Of a DNA stretch of 64,000 nt, positions 25,335-33,429 are shown piece by piece. How positions within the stretch are numbered: the first letter of the stretch is position 1; every line of letters begins with the position of its first letter. Location: contig NZ_CP079869.1 of NCBI RefSeq assembly GCF_025263265.1, positions 3,038,001 through 3,102,000 on the forward strand, in the 5' to 3' direction. The DNA is from Mycobacterium sp. SMC-4 (lineage in GTDB: Bacteria > Actinomycetota > Actinomycetes > Mycobacteriales > Mycobacteriaceae). Made by a program: the position numbers and the translations under genes. The notes under the pieces are model-generated. The model was not told where the DNA came from, searched no databases, and was given only the letters and a program-made list of their open reading frames with translations.

Positions 25335-25868
25335 TTGTCGGTGGGCTCTATTGCGTTGCTCCGACCGTGGCGACTGTCTGACGCTCGCGCGGTCGTGGAC
25401 GCCTTCAATGACCCCGAGATCCAACGCTGGCATGTGCGGCGCGCCGATTCTGAGGACGAAGCGCGCCAGTGGATTAGCGAGTGGCGTGACGGGTGGACTG
25501 CAGAGGCTCAGTTGAATTGGGCGCTGGTTGACCGCACCAGCGATTCATTGACCGGCCGTATTTCGCTCAAATGCGTGGATTTGCACGATGGTTCAGCTGA
25601 AGCGGCGTACTGGATGGCGCCAGCGTGGCGTGGACGAGGACTCTGTTCTCAAGCCCTTACTACTTTGTGTCAGTGGGCATTCCGTGAAGTCGGTTTCCAG
25701 CGGATTGGGTTGGAGCATTCGGTCGCCAACCTCGCCTCTTGTCGGGTTGCGGAGAAGGCCGGGTTTCGCGTGGAGGGCATCCGGCGGAGTGCTGCGTTGC
25801 ACGCTGACGGCTGGCACGACATGCACGTGCATGCGCTTCTGGCCGGTGATACGCAGGACCGCCGGTGA
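25335..25868 (+). CDS. GNAT family N-acetyltransferase (RimJ/RimL-like)
   Basis: A 177-residue protein of the RimJ/RimL acetyltransferase branch: ALLRPWRLSDARAVVDAFNDPEIQRWH, RISLKCVDLHDGSAEAAYWMAPAWRGRGLCSQALTTLCQWAFREVGFQRIGLEHSVANLASCRVAEKAGFRVEGIRR. The R-G-R-G-L segment binds CoA, and N-x-x-S-x-x-V-A-E-K-x-GF is characteristic. The start codon is TTG at 25335 or GTG at 25341. Its TGA overlaps the ATG of the downstream kinase (TGATG), so the two are translationally coupled. Confidence 0.88.
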   Translation: MSVGSIALLRPWRLSDARAVVDAFNDPEIQRWHVRRADSEDEARQWISEWRDGWTAEAQLNWALVDRTSDSLTGRISLKCVDLHDGSAEAAYWMAPAWRGRGLCSQALTTLCQWAFREVGFQRIGLEHSVANLASCRVAEKAGFRVEGIRRSAALHADGWHDMHVHALLAGDTQDRR

Positions 25869-26530
25869 TGAGCGCTGCTTTCGGTCGAGTGGATGCGTTG
25901 GACTTCGTCGCGGCGCGGATTCCTGTCTTCGACGGTCAGCGTTGCCCGAGGATCGCGATCGACGGGCCCGACGGTGCCGGCAAGACCCATTTCGCGGACG
26001 CACTAGCCGAACTTCTACGAGACCGACAACGACCAGTCGTCCGAGTATCACTCGACGACTTTCACAACACCCGCGAGGTTCGGTACCGGCTGGGCCGTAG
26101 TTCGCCTGAGGGGTTCTGGTCAGACTCCTACAACTATCGCCAGTTCTATACCGATGTCCTTGTCCCGTTTCGGCCCGGCGGATCTCGGCGATACCGCACC
26201 GCCTGCCATGACGTCACCACTGACACGATTCTCATGCCGGAGCCGCAGCTGGCCGCCCCGGGCACAGTGCTCGTGGTGGACGGAATCTTCCTGCACCGCA
26301 ACGAGCTTGCCACTAGCTGGGACCTATCCGTGTTCCTCGATGTTCCCTTCATCGAAACCGCACGAAGGATGGCCTTGCGAGATGGAAGTAACCCAGACCC
26401 GGACCATCCCACCATGCGGCGCTATGTTGAAGCGCAGCGCCGCTACTTCCGAGAATGCAAGCCTCAGGATCGAGCGACGATCCTGATCGCAAACAGCAAC
26501 CACGAATCGCCAGTAGTACTCCGCGGGTAA
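25868..26530 (+). CDS. Uridine kinase-like P-loop kinase
   Basis: A 220-residue nucleoside/phosphoribulokinase-like NTPase. Walker A is IAIDGPDGAGKTHFADALAE (around residue 33); VSLDDFHNTREVRYRLG carries the D-D-F-H motif that binds magnesium and the substrate; LVVDGIFLHRNEL is the Walker B-like strand; and RMALRD is the lid region. It resembles actinobacterial uridine kinase-like proteins that phosphorylate nucleosides or related alcohols. Translationally coupled to the upstream GNAT. The 170 bp downstream have no gene and are followed by the IS element. Confidence 0.85.
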   Translation: MSAAFGRVDALDFVAARIPVFDGQRCPRIAIDGPDGAGKTHFADALAELLRDRQRPVVRVSLDDFHNTREVRYRLGRSSPEGFWSDSYNYRQFYTDVLVPFRPGGSRRYRTACHDVTTDTILMPEPQLAAPGTVLVVDGIFLHRNELATSWDLSVFLDVPFIETARRMALRDGSNPDPDHPTMRRYVEAQRRYFRECKPQDRATILIANSNHESPVVLRG

Positions 26531-26691
26531 CCAAACGAACTGCGAGCACGCGCACCCCCCGCTGCCTTCAGAGGTGATCGGGGCCCAGTGGCTTGTCCAC
26601 AGAACGGGCAAGGTGTTAGCAGTGTCGGCTCTCGACCAGATATCGAGTCCTACCGATCGAAAGGTATTTTAGACTGGTCTCGAGCTGCCTG

Positions 26692-26700
26692 TTCGCCGTG
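26692..26700. repeat. 9-bp target-site duplication, left copy
   Basis: TTCGCCGTG immediately outside the left inverted repeat. The identical 9-mer follows the right inverted repeat at 28189-28197. IS256-family insertions duplicate 8-9 bp. Confidence 0.9.
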
Positions 26701-26724
26701 GAGGAATTGTCAATACCTGTGGAT
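26701..26724 (+). repeat. IS256 left terminal inverted repeat
   Basis: 24-bp left end of the element, containing ACCTGTGGAT; pairs with 28165-28188 at 19/24 positions. Confidence 0.88.
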
Positions 26725-26733
26725 CGGCGTGTT

Positions 26734-28053
26734 TCAGGCGACCTCCGTTCCGGCTTGCTGATCGCCGTCTGAGGGCGGTGTCGGTGGGGTGATTTCGGTG
26801 GGGCGTTCGAGCAGTTTGCCCTTGTGGAAGACCGCGCCGGCGCGGACCAGGGCGACCAGGTGTGGTGCGTTGACGGCACGCCAGCGGGCCGCGGCGGCGT
26901 CGATGAGCTTGTAGGCCATGGCCAGACCAGCCGCACGTGATCCCGGCCCCTTGGTGACCTTGGTTCTCAAACGTACTGTGGCAAAGGTGCTTTCGATCGG
27001 ATTTGTCGTGCGTAGGTGGATCCAGTGCTCGGCGGGATAGTGGTAGAACTCCAGTAGGGTGTCCAGATCGTCGGTGATCTTGGCGACCGCCTTGGGGTAC
27101 TTGGCCCCGAAGTCGACCGTGAAGGCCTTGACCGCGACCTGGGCCTTGTCGATATCCTCGGCGTTGTAGATCTCCTTGAGCGCCGACAACGCCGACGCGT
27201 GCGCTGATTTCGGCAGGGCGGCAAGCACATTGGCTTGCTTATGAAACCAGCACCGCTGTTCTTTGGTGGCCGGGAACACCTCGCGTACCGCTTTCCAGAA
27301 GCCGAGTGCGCCATCGCCGACGGCGAGCACGGGTGCGGTCATGCCGCGTCGTTTACAGTCGCGCAGCAGATCAGCCCACGACTCGGTCGATTCCCGGTAG
27401 CCGTCGGTGATCGCCACGAGCTCTTTGCGGCCGTCCGCGCGCACGCCGAGCATCACCAGCAGACACAGCTTTTCCTGGTCCAGGCGGACCTTGAGGTGGA
27501 TGCCGTCGACCCACAGGTAGACGTAATCGGTGCCCGACAGGTCCCGGGCGGCGAACGCGCGGGCCTCGTCCTGCCACTGGCTGGTCAGCCGGGTGATCGT
27601 GGTGGCCGAGAGCCCGGCACCCGAGCCCAGGAACTGCTCCAGAGCGGGGGTGAAGTCGCTGGTGGACAGCCCGTGCAGGTACAGCAGCGGCAGCACTTCG
27701 CTCATCTGCGGTGACTTGCGTGCCCAGGCCGGCAGGATCGCCGAGGAAAACCGTTTCCGCTCACCGGTGTCGGGGTCGACGCGTTTGTCGTTGACTCGCG
27801 GTGCTTTCACCTCAACTGCCCCGGCTGCCGTCAGCACCTCGCGGGCCTGGTGATAGCCGTTGCGGACCACCAGCCGATGCCCCTTCTCATCGAGCTGATC
27901 GGCGAACTGGGCCACGTAGGCGGCGACCTCAGCCTTCAACGCGGCGGCCAGCATCTGACGGGCGCCGTCGCGGACGATCTCGTCCAACAACGACCGACCA
28001 GCACCGCCAGTGCTTTCGTTGGCCTCGATGGCATCGTGAACTACGGTGAGCAT
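26734..28053 (-). CDS. IS256-family transposase
   Basis: A 439-residue DDE transposase. The catalytic triad can be placed: first Asp in YLWVDGIHLKVR, second Asp in LAVGDGALGFWKAV, and Glu in RTTNPIESTFATVRLRT, the family signature. The C/D(2)H-like helper motif CWFHKQANVLAALPKS and the N-terminal GARQMLAAALKAEVAAYVAQF are also typical. Full length with no frameshift, so potentially active. The start at 28053 gives MLTVVHDAIEAN and lies about 110 bp inside the right terminal repeat. Confidence 0.95.
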   Translation of the reverse strand: MLTVVHDAIEANESTGGAGRSLLDEIVRDGARQMLAAALKAEVAAYVAQFADQLDEKGHRLVVRNGYHQAREVLTAAGAVEVKAPRVNDKRVDPDTGERKRFSSAILPAWARKSPQMSEVLPLLYLHGLSTSDFTPALEQFLGSGAGLSATTITRLTSQWQDEARAFAARDLSGTDYVYLWVDGIHLKVRLDQEKLCLLVMLGVRADGRKELVAITDGYRESTESWADLLRDCKRRGMTAPVLAVGDGALGFWKAVREVFPATKEQRCWFHKQANVLAALPKSAHASALSALKEIYNAEDIDKAQVAVKAFTVDFGAKYPKAVAKITDDLDTLLEFYHYPAEHWIHLRTTNPIESTFATVRLRTKVTKGPGSRAAGLAMAYKLIDAAAARWRAVNAPHLVALVRAGAVFHKGKLLERPTEITPPTPPSDGDQQAGTEVA

Positions 28054-28164
28054 GGGCGTACCTTCCCGAACCAGCGCGCCAACGCCGGCTCATGATCGGA
28101 CCTTCGGATATTCAGATCATCCTCGGGAAGGTGCGCCCACTTTCACGCCCCCTCACCGAGGCTC

Positions 28165-28188
28165 ATCCACAGGTTCTGATCATTGCTC
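28165..28188 (-). repeat. IS256 right terminal inverted repeat
   Basis: 24-bp right end, the imperfect inverse of 26701-26724 with ATCCACAGGT on the plus strand. Confidence 0.88.
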
Positions 28189-28197
28189 TTCGCCGTG
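28189..28197. repeat. 9-bp target-site duplication, right copy
   Basis: TTCGCCGTG, identical to 26692-26700. It ends 13 bp before the MFS start codon. Confidence 0.9.
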
Positions 28198-28210
28198 AGA
28201 CAGTGGTGTC

Positions 28211-29431
28211 GTGGGGGATAGTGCGGGTGAAGGTACTCGCTCGGCTTTTGTTCGTTTTTGGGTGGCTGCGGCACTCAGTTCCATCGGGTCGGCGATCTCT
28301 GCGGTCGCGATGCCCGTCTTGGTCGTCCAGTTGCTCGGTGCCAGCCCATTCGAGGTTGGCGTGGTCAACGCCGCACAGTTTGTTCCGTACGCGGCCCTTG
28401 GACTTGTCGCCGGGGTGTATGTCGACCACTGGCGCCGCAAACCTGTGCTGGTGTGGGCCAGCGTGGGGCGTGCTCTGAGCCTGGGGCTGGTTCCAGTTCT
28501 GTGGTTGGCCGGCAGTCTGCAGATGTGGATGCTGGTCGTCGCGTTGCTGGCGTTCGGGGCGTTCTCGGTATTCGGGTTCGCCGCCACGCAATCATTGCTT
28601 CCCCGACTGGTACCGACGGGACAATTGGTTGCGGCGAACGCGCGTCTCGATCAGGCCGACGCTGCCGCCCAAACCCTCGGCCCGGCGATGGGCGGTGGAC
28701 TCGTGGGCCTCTTGGGCGCTCCCGCGGCCATCGTCGTCGACGCGATCAGTTACCTCGTCGAGGCTGTGCTGATTGCGAGCGTCCATGCCCCCGAACCCCA
28801 ACCAGAACCACGCTCGCGCCACCTCCGTCACGAGATCGGCGAAGGCCTGAAATGGACTTACCGCCACCGGACTCTCGGTCCGCTGGCAGTGTCGACACAC
28901 ATATGGTTCCTCGCCAACGGGGCAGCGATGACAGCGCTTTCCCTGCTGGCCCTGCGCTCCATGGGGTTCACCCCCTACGCATTCGGAATGCTATTGACGG
29001 TCTTCGGTGTCGCGAGTCTGATCGGGGCCTCGTTGGCACCGTCGACCGGTGACCGAATAGGGGTGGGACGGGTGATCATTCTGGCGCGCACCGCATACCC
29101 GATCACGTGGCTGCTCGTGGCCTGCGCCCCTGAATCCAGTTTGGGCGATGCAGTGATTTTCGTTGCGTTGGGATTCCAAGGGATCGCAGCCGGCATCGAG
29201 AATGCCAACGAGATGGGCTACTGGCAGACGCTTACACCGGACCGGCTGCTCGGGCGCGTGAACGCCACGAGGCGCTCCATTAATCAGACGATGGGCGCTT
29301 TGGGAGCGGTCCTGGGCGGCTTGTGCATCGGCGCCTTCGGTGAGCAATTCACGCTCGCTACCGCTGTCGCTGGTTTCGCGGTCGCAGCGGCCATTGCCGC
29401 GTCATCAGCGCTTCGAAGACACGGCAGCTAG
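28211..29431 (+). CDS. MFS transporter (EntS/MFS_3-like), promoter interrupted by IS
   Basis: A 406-residue multi-spanning exporter: FVRFWVAAALSSIGSAISAVAMPVLVVQLLGASPFEVGVVNAAQFVPYAALGLVAGVYVDHWRRKPVLVWASVGRAL covers helices 1-2 and the D-x-W-x-R-K-P loop, and ASLIGASLAPSTGDRIGVGRVI and GYWQTLTPDRLLGRVNATRRSINQTMGALGAVLGG mark the second half. About 12 helices. Such proteins export siderophores, macrolides or other hydrophobic compounds; the substrate is unknown. GTG start. The IS256 insertion lies only 22 bp upstream, so the original promoter has been moved 1.5 kb away and expression must now depend on the element or on a new promoter. Confidence 0.9.
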   Translation: MGDSAGEGTRSAFVRFWVAAALSSIGSAISAVAMPVLVVQLLGASPFEVGVVNAAQFVPYAALGLVAGVYVDHWRRKPVLVWASVGRALSLGLVPVLWLAGSLQMWMLVVALLAFGAFSVFGFAATQSLLPRLVPTGQLVAANARLDQADAAAQTLGPAMGGGLVGLLGAPAAIVVDAISYLVEAVLIASVHAPEPQPEPRSRHLRHEIGEGLKWTYRHRTLGPLAVSTHIWFLANGAAMTALSLLALRSMGFTPYAFGMLLTVFGVASLIGASLAPSTGDRIGVGRVIILARTAYPITWLLVACAPESSLGDAVIFVALGFQGIAAGIENANEMGYWQTLTPDRLLGRVNATRRSINQTMGALGAVLGGLCIGAFGEQFTLATAVAGFAVAAAIAASSALRRHGS

Positions 29432-29606
29432 GTGGAATACGTCTCACACCAATGCAAGTCGCGCCTCGGTGGGGTGATTCCGCTGTATTCGGTGCGATCG
29501 GTCTGTCTGCTGGATCGGCGCTCAGAGATGGGGTCGTGGAAGGCTCGTGGAGTCATCGATGGGTATCGGCGGCTTGGGTGCGGCTTGAGGTCGTTTACGG
29601 TGTCAG

Positions 29607-31553
29607 CTAGGAGATCGGGATTTCGGATTCATCGCCGTCCTCGACATCGTGAATTGTCGCGTTATCGTCCTCGCGTAAACGTCGAGCCCAGCGTTGATAG
29701 GCCGATTGCTGCGAGATACCCAGGGCCTCACCTATTTTCGCCCAAGATACGCCGGCCAGATGCGCCTGGAGCACTACGTCGGTGAGCTGCGTTTTGGCTG
29801 CTTTAGCTGTCGCGCGCGCCTGACCGAGGGCGTTCGTGGCCACCTGGACCGCGCCGCGGGCGTCGTCGAATGCGGCCGCCGCGGCTCCTAGTGACTCAAT
29901 GTGGACGTCGTAGGGCCGAACCGGGGGATCGAGGTCGAACAACGTGGGCTCGGAGGTATCCGTGTCCGGTTCGTCTTTGTCGTCGGTGGGGCAAACCTGC
30001 GGAGAGTCGGTCGTCATGGTTCGTCCAGGTGGTGTTGTCGGAGTGTGCTTCCGATCGGTGGCGGATGCGTACTGCGCCCAGGTGTTGCCGGCTTCGGCGG
30101 CGTGTTTTTGGGTGACTTGGTCGCTGTAGCCGAGCATTTCGGCGACGACCGGTGGCGGTATTTGCGATACGAGTTCGCGAAGGGCTCTGTTGCGTGAGCC
30201 CAGCAACTCGATGCCGAGCCATCGAAGCCGATGCATGATTGATTGCGGGTCGAGGTGACGGCCAGCCCGGCTGCTGGGAAACAGCCAGGGCGTGGCGATG
30301 GCTCCGCCGGTGGTGCGTTGATTGGGCCGGTTGTAGAGGTGATGGTGCAGCTGGGAGGCGAACGGCTCGGGCACCGGGGTGGGTTCTTTGCCCAGCGCGA
30401 TACGGGTCTCGGCGCCTACCCGGATGACAGCGGTGGTCTGCAGGCCGGCGATCTTCGTCAACGGCTGCGCGTAGAGCAGCAGCAGGATTCCAGCGATCCG
30501 GTAGGGAAGACTCTCGGAGTCGCCGGTGAGGAGTTCTTTGAGCCACGCGAGGCGCTGGTCTTGGGTGATGGTCGGGGATGTTCTGGCTTGTCGGTGCTCG
30601 ATGGTGATTGAGGTGTTGATCTTGCTGCGTTTGGCCCAGACGAAGAACGTCCGGATCGAATGGCGGGTGGTCGGACCTGAGGCCAGGTATTCATCGACGT
30701 CCTGCTGGCTGCAGGTTGAAGCGGTGCGGTCGTGGGTCTGCTCGAGCCAGGTCAGGAATTTGATGGTTTCGGTGATCTCTTGTTGTGCTGCGCGTTTGGG
30801 TCCGTCGGTTCCTTGGCCGGGCTTGGACTCGCTGCGCAGGCGGCGCAGGTGGTGCCAGGTGGCGAACTGCTCCACGGGTCCTCGCACTGTCGGGGAGTCG
30901 ATGGCGTCGAGTTTGGTGGCGAGCCAGCGTTCGAATCGTGCGAGGTGTTCGTCGCGTGGTGGGAGGAGGTGGTGGTGCACCAGCATGCTGCGTAGGTGTT
31001 CGATGTGTCGGCCCGGGCCGGCGGTGTCGAGGCCGTCGTGGGTGAGGGGTATTGCGCCGGAGGTGATTCCGCCGAGGAGCTGCAGTACCTGGATGTTGCG
31101 CTTCCAGGTGAGGATGCTTTCGGGCCGGTCGACGCCGCAGAGCACTTCGAGGAGGGTTTCCATGGCGGCCGGGTCGGCGGGATGGTGCAGCAGGATTTTG
31201 CACAGGTCGTCGCGTAGAGCGCATCGTGCGCATTCGCCGCGGCGGTGGATTTCGCCTTCGTGGCCGCAGGTGCGGCAGGCGTAATCGCCGGGGATGGCGG
31301 CGCAGGTCAGGCAGACCGGCCGTGGGTCGGTGCGGTTGAGGCGGCCGGGAAGGACGCCGTCGTGCCCGCAGTTGGGGCAGATGCCGTGGGTGCGCATCGC
31401 AGTGTAGAAGCAGCTGTGGCACAGCTGATCGCCGGGCCAGTAGACGCGCAGTGTGTTGGCCTTGCGATGGCAGCGGCTGCATTCGTAGTGACCGGTGGTG
31501 ACGGGTGGGCGTCCGCGGCGCCTGGATCGTGGCTTGGGATTAATCGGGGCCAT
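29607..31553 (-). CDS. Zinc-ribbon, integrase-like protein with C-terminal helix-turn-helix (recombinase cassette gene 3)
   Basis: A 648-residue protein. The N-terminal ~125 residues hold at least six C-x2-C pairs (CSRC, CHSC, CPNC, CLTC, CRTC, CARC), forming several zinc ribbons. The middle resembles a phage-type integrase (SAM-like core binding plus a catalytic-fold domain: RIAGILLLLYAQPLTKIAGL, SRNRALRELVSQIPPPVVAEMLGYS), but the box I arginine is not evident and box II reads SRNR rather than HxxR, so catalysis is doubtful. The C-terminus (VSWAKIGEALGISQQSAYQRWARRL) is a helix-turn-helix. It overlaps the upstream HTH gene by 14 bp. Probably an accessory recombinase or DNA-binding partner of the integrase at 32993. 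Confidence 0.8.
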   Translation of the reverse strand: MAPINPKPRSRRRGRPPVTTGHYECSRCHRKANTLRVYWPGDQLCHSCFYTAMRTHGICPNCGHDGVLPGRLNRTDPRPVCLTCAAIPGDYACRTCGHEGEIHRRGECARCALRDDLCKILLHHPADPAAMETLLEVLCGVDRPESILTWKRNIQVLQLLGGITSGAIPLTHDGLDTAGPGRHIEHLRSMLVHHHLLPPRDEHLARFERWLATKLDAIDSPTVRGPVEQFATWHHLRRLRSESKPGQGTDGPKRAAQQEITETIKFLTWLEQTHDRTASTCSQQDVDEYLASGPTTRHSIRTFFVWAKRSKINTSITIEHRQARTSPTITQDQRLAWLKELLTGDSESLPYRIAGILLLLYAQPLTKIAGLQTTAVIRVGAETRIALGKEPTPVPEPFASQLHHHLYNRPNQRTTGGAIATPWLFPSSRAGRHLDPQSIMHRLRWLGIELLGSRNRALRELVSQIPPPVVAEMLGYSDQVTQKHAAEAGNTWAQYASATDRKHTPTTPPGRTMTTDSPQVCPTDDKDEPDTDTSEPTLFDLDPPVRPYDVHIESLGAAAAAFDDARGAVQVATNALGQARATAKAAKTQLTDVVLQAHLAGVSWAKIGEALGISQQSAYQRWARRLREDDNATIHDVEDGDESEIPIS

Positions 31554-31893
31554 CGGTGATGACCCGCGCCCGCCGTGGCCGGACCGACTTGTTGAGTTCG
31601 ACCACGTTCGGCGGCGGGGTAGCGGCTGCCCCGGATGCGGTCTTCCGGCGTCGGACGTCGGTGGCAGTGACGGTCACCAGGTCCTCCACGCCACAGCCGA
31701 GGATGTCGCATAGCGCGGCCATCAGTTGCAGCGAAACACGTTCGGGCCGTTGGTGGACAACACGGTAGACCTGGGGTCGGGAGAGCTGAATGCCACGTTC
31801 GGCCAGGCGGGGGATCAGGTCAGTGCTGTTGTGCATGCCATGCGCGGCCATGAGCTCGGCGAGGCGCCAGGTGTAGTCGACTTCGCGTTTCAT
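31540..31893 (-). CDS. XRE-type helix-turn-helix regulator (recombinase cassette gene 2)
   Basis: A 117-residue protein with an XRE/Cro-like DNA-binding fold: WRLAELMAAHGMHNSTDLIPRLAERGIQLSRPQVYRVVHQRPERVSLQLMAALCDILGCGVEDLVTV. The tail is basic and Pro/Ala-rich. Its ATG overlaps the integrase stop (ATGA) and its stop overlaps the zinc-ribbon gene, so the three genes form one tightly coupled operon. It probably regulates the cassette; the repeated motif upstream of the integrase is its likely binding site (inference). Confidence 0.87.
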   Translation of the reverse strand: MKREVDYTWRLAELMAAHGMHNSTDLIPRLAERGIQLSRPQVYRVVHQRPERVSLQLMAALCDILGCGVEDLVTVTATDVRRRKTASGAAATPPPNVVELNKSVRPRRARVITDGPD

Positions 31894-32993
31894 GATGATT
31901 CTTCCCCGAAGGAGAGCGCATCTTTGACGGTCTGATCGAGCATGCGGCGCAGTGTGCGGGTGCGGTAGTCGCTGGATACACCGGTGTAGAGGGATGTGGT
32001 GCTGGCGACATCGTGGCCGGCCTGGTCTTGGACGAATTTGGCGTCCCAGCCGTCCTCTATGAGGTGGGTGATGTGCGAGCGGCGAAACGAATGCAGATCC
32101 AGTCCGGCCGGCAGATCCAGTTCGTCGCAGTAGCGCCGGAAGCGGCGCAGCAGGGTGGTCTCAGCGATCAGGCTGCCGCGCTCGCTGGGGAACAGGTCAA
32201 TGCTGTCGTCGATATACGGTTGGCCGTGGGTGAGCCAGTCGGCGATGACTTCGGGTGTCCAGTCGAACACCGTGAACACGGTGCGCCGCTTCGGCGGTGA
32301 GCCTTTTTTGGCCTTGCCGTACCGGATCAGAACCGCGCCATAGCGCCCGAATTCGGCGGCGTGCGGATTGCGCGAGAAGTCGACGGTCTGCAGGTGTCGC
32401 AGTTCATTGAAGCGCAGCCCGTAGGAGTAGGCCACCTTGAACATCACCGAGTCGCGGTAAGCCGGCAGCCAGCCCTTCTTACGGGCATTGGCAATCAGGG
32501 ACACTTGCTCGTCGGCATGATCGAAGAAGTCCTGCAGCTCCTTTTTGGTGAAGGGCCGCTTGAGCGGATTCTGCTCGTTGTCTTGGACGTGGGCAGCGGT
32601 GTTCCACTCGAAGAACACTTGCGCAGGGTGAGTGCCGAAGCGCTGCTCGCATACCCGATCCCAGCCGTAGTCCGGATCAGCGATGTACGAGCAGAACAAC
32701 CGTAGGCCGTTCTGGTAGCCGCGCACGGTCGATTGCGCCCGGCCTTTGATGCCGCGCAGATCGGCGAAGAACTCTTCAACCATCGCCGGTGTCCAGGCCC
32801 AGGGGTACTCGTTGCAGTGGTCGATGAAGCGGCGCACCAGGGCGATGCGCTTGCTGATGGTCTCGTGGTCGAGGTTGCGGCACAGTTGCTGGTTGCGCCA
32901 GCCGTCGAGCATGTCCTCGACGGTTTGGGCCTCCGGATGCAGCAGCGGAACTGACCCGACCAGAACCACGCGACCGCTCTTGTCGACGGGCAA
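31890..32993 (-). CDS. Tyrosine recombinase/integrase (recombinase cassette gene 1)
   Basis: A 367-residue site-specific recombinase with an N-terminal SAM-like core-binding domain (TISKRIALVRRFIDHCNEYPWAWTPAMVEEFFADL) and a catalytic domain. The active-site residues can be assigned: Arg in YSYGLRFNELRHLQ, Lys near GKAKKGSPPKRRT, His-x-x-Arg in LDLHSFRRSHITHLIEDG, His in DQAGHDVASTTSLYT and Tyr in SLYTGVS. The start is TTG at 32993, supported by GGGAGG five bases upstream; no in-frame ATG exists before a stop at 33033. First gene of the cassette. Substrate attachment site unknown. Confidence 0.9.
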   Translation of the reverse strand: MPVDKSGRVVLVGSVPLLHPEAQTVEDMLDGWRNQQLCRNLDHETISKRIALVRRFIDHCNEYPWAWTPAMVEEFFADLRGIKGRAQSTVRGYQNGLRLFCSYIADPDYGWDRVCEQRFGTHPAQVFFEWNTAAHVQDNEQNPLKRPFTKKELQDFFDHADEQVSLIANARKKGWLPAYRDSVMFKVAYSYGLRFNELRHLQTVDFSRNPHAAEFGRYGAVLIRYGKAKKGSPPKRRTVFTVFDWTPEVIADWLTHGQPYIDDSIDLFPSERGSLIAETTLLRRFRRYCDELDLPAGLDLHSFRRSHITHLIEDGWDAKFVQDQAGHDVASTTSLYTGVSSDYRTRTLRRMLDQTVKDALSFGEESS

Positions 32994-32999
32994 TTCAGC

Positions 33000-33050
33000 C
33001 TCCCAGGACGTCTCATCTGATGCATCATTGAATCATCTAATGAATCATTA
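33000..33050. promoter_or_regulatory. Iteron-like repeats upstream of the integrase
   Basis: Low-GC DNA directly upstream of the integrase. On the reverse strand ATGATTCA/ATGATGCA-type units recur four times in tandem between 33013 and 33050 (ATGATTCATTAG, ATGATTCA, ATGATGCATCAG, ATGAG). One forms the perfect 13-bp palindrome TAATGAATCATTA at 33038-33050. A related copy TGATTCATCGGATGA lies at 33226-33240. Position and repetition suggest binding sites for the cassette's XRE protein or recombinase. Confidence 0.6.
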
Positions 33051-33330
33051 CCACATCGCCGCAGGTAGGTCCATCGCAAAACGAACGTTCGCCGATGCGT
33101 GTCGCGGCGGCCAGCCGGAGAGGGGGTCATGCATACTCGTTCGCATCCACCGAAAACCCCTGGTGTCCAGGCTGTTTCATCCATGGGTACCGGGTCGGTA
33201 GGCGAGAGTCACACGATTGCTGCGTGATTCATCGGATGAAAATGCAGTGATTTACCTGACATAATGTCGCTTATCGGCATACAGCAATGGGGTATCACCA
33301 GCGAGGACTCAGACCGCGCCAGTTGTCCGT

Positions 33331-33429
33331 GTCCGATCCGAAACTAGTTGGGAGTAATCCGGGAAAACCTGGTAACTGTCCGATTTCTCGCCCTCCGTTC
33401 CAGAACTATCTGACAGTGACACCCGCCCC
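33331..33429 (+). repeat. ~98-bp direct repeat, copy A
   Basis: Runs from CCGATCCG through the inverted-type motif CCAGAACTATCTGACAGTG to CACCCGCCC. It matches 35402-35499 in the same orientation; the final ~45 bp are identical and the first ~55 bp differ at a few positions plus one extra base. The pair flanks the decarboxylase gene. Confidence 0.85.

Larger units (their letters stand above)
26701..28188. mobile_element. IS256-family insertion sequence, complete (1488 bp)
   Basis: A complete element. Terminal inverted repeats at 26701-26724 and 28165-28188 match at 19 of 24 positions and share an uninterrupted ACCTGTGGAT core. The outermost bases read GAG at both ends. A single transposase gene fills the interior, and a perfect 9-bp target duplication TTCGCCGTG flanks it. 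The unbroken transposase and identical duplication point to a recent insertion. It sits just upstream of the MFS gene. Confidence 0.92.

Noticed and set aside
33000..33240. TGATTCA repeats as a CRISPR array
   Set aside because: Units are only 8-12 bp, without regular spacers or cas genes; they look like a regulator binding region.
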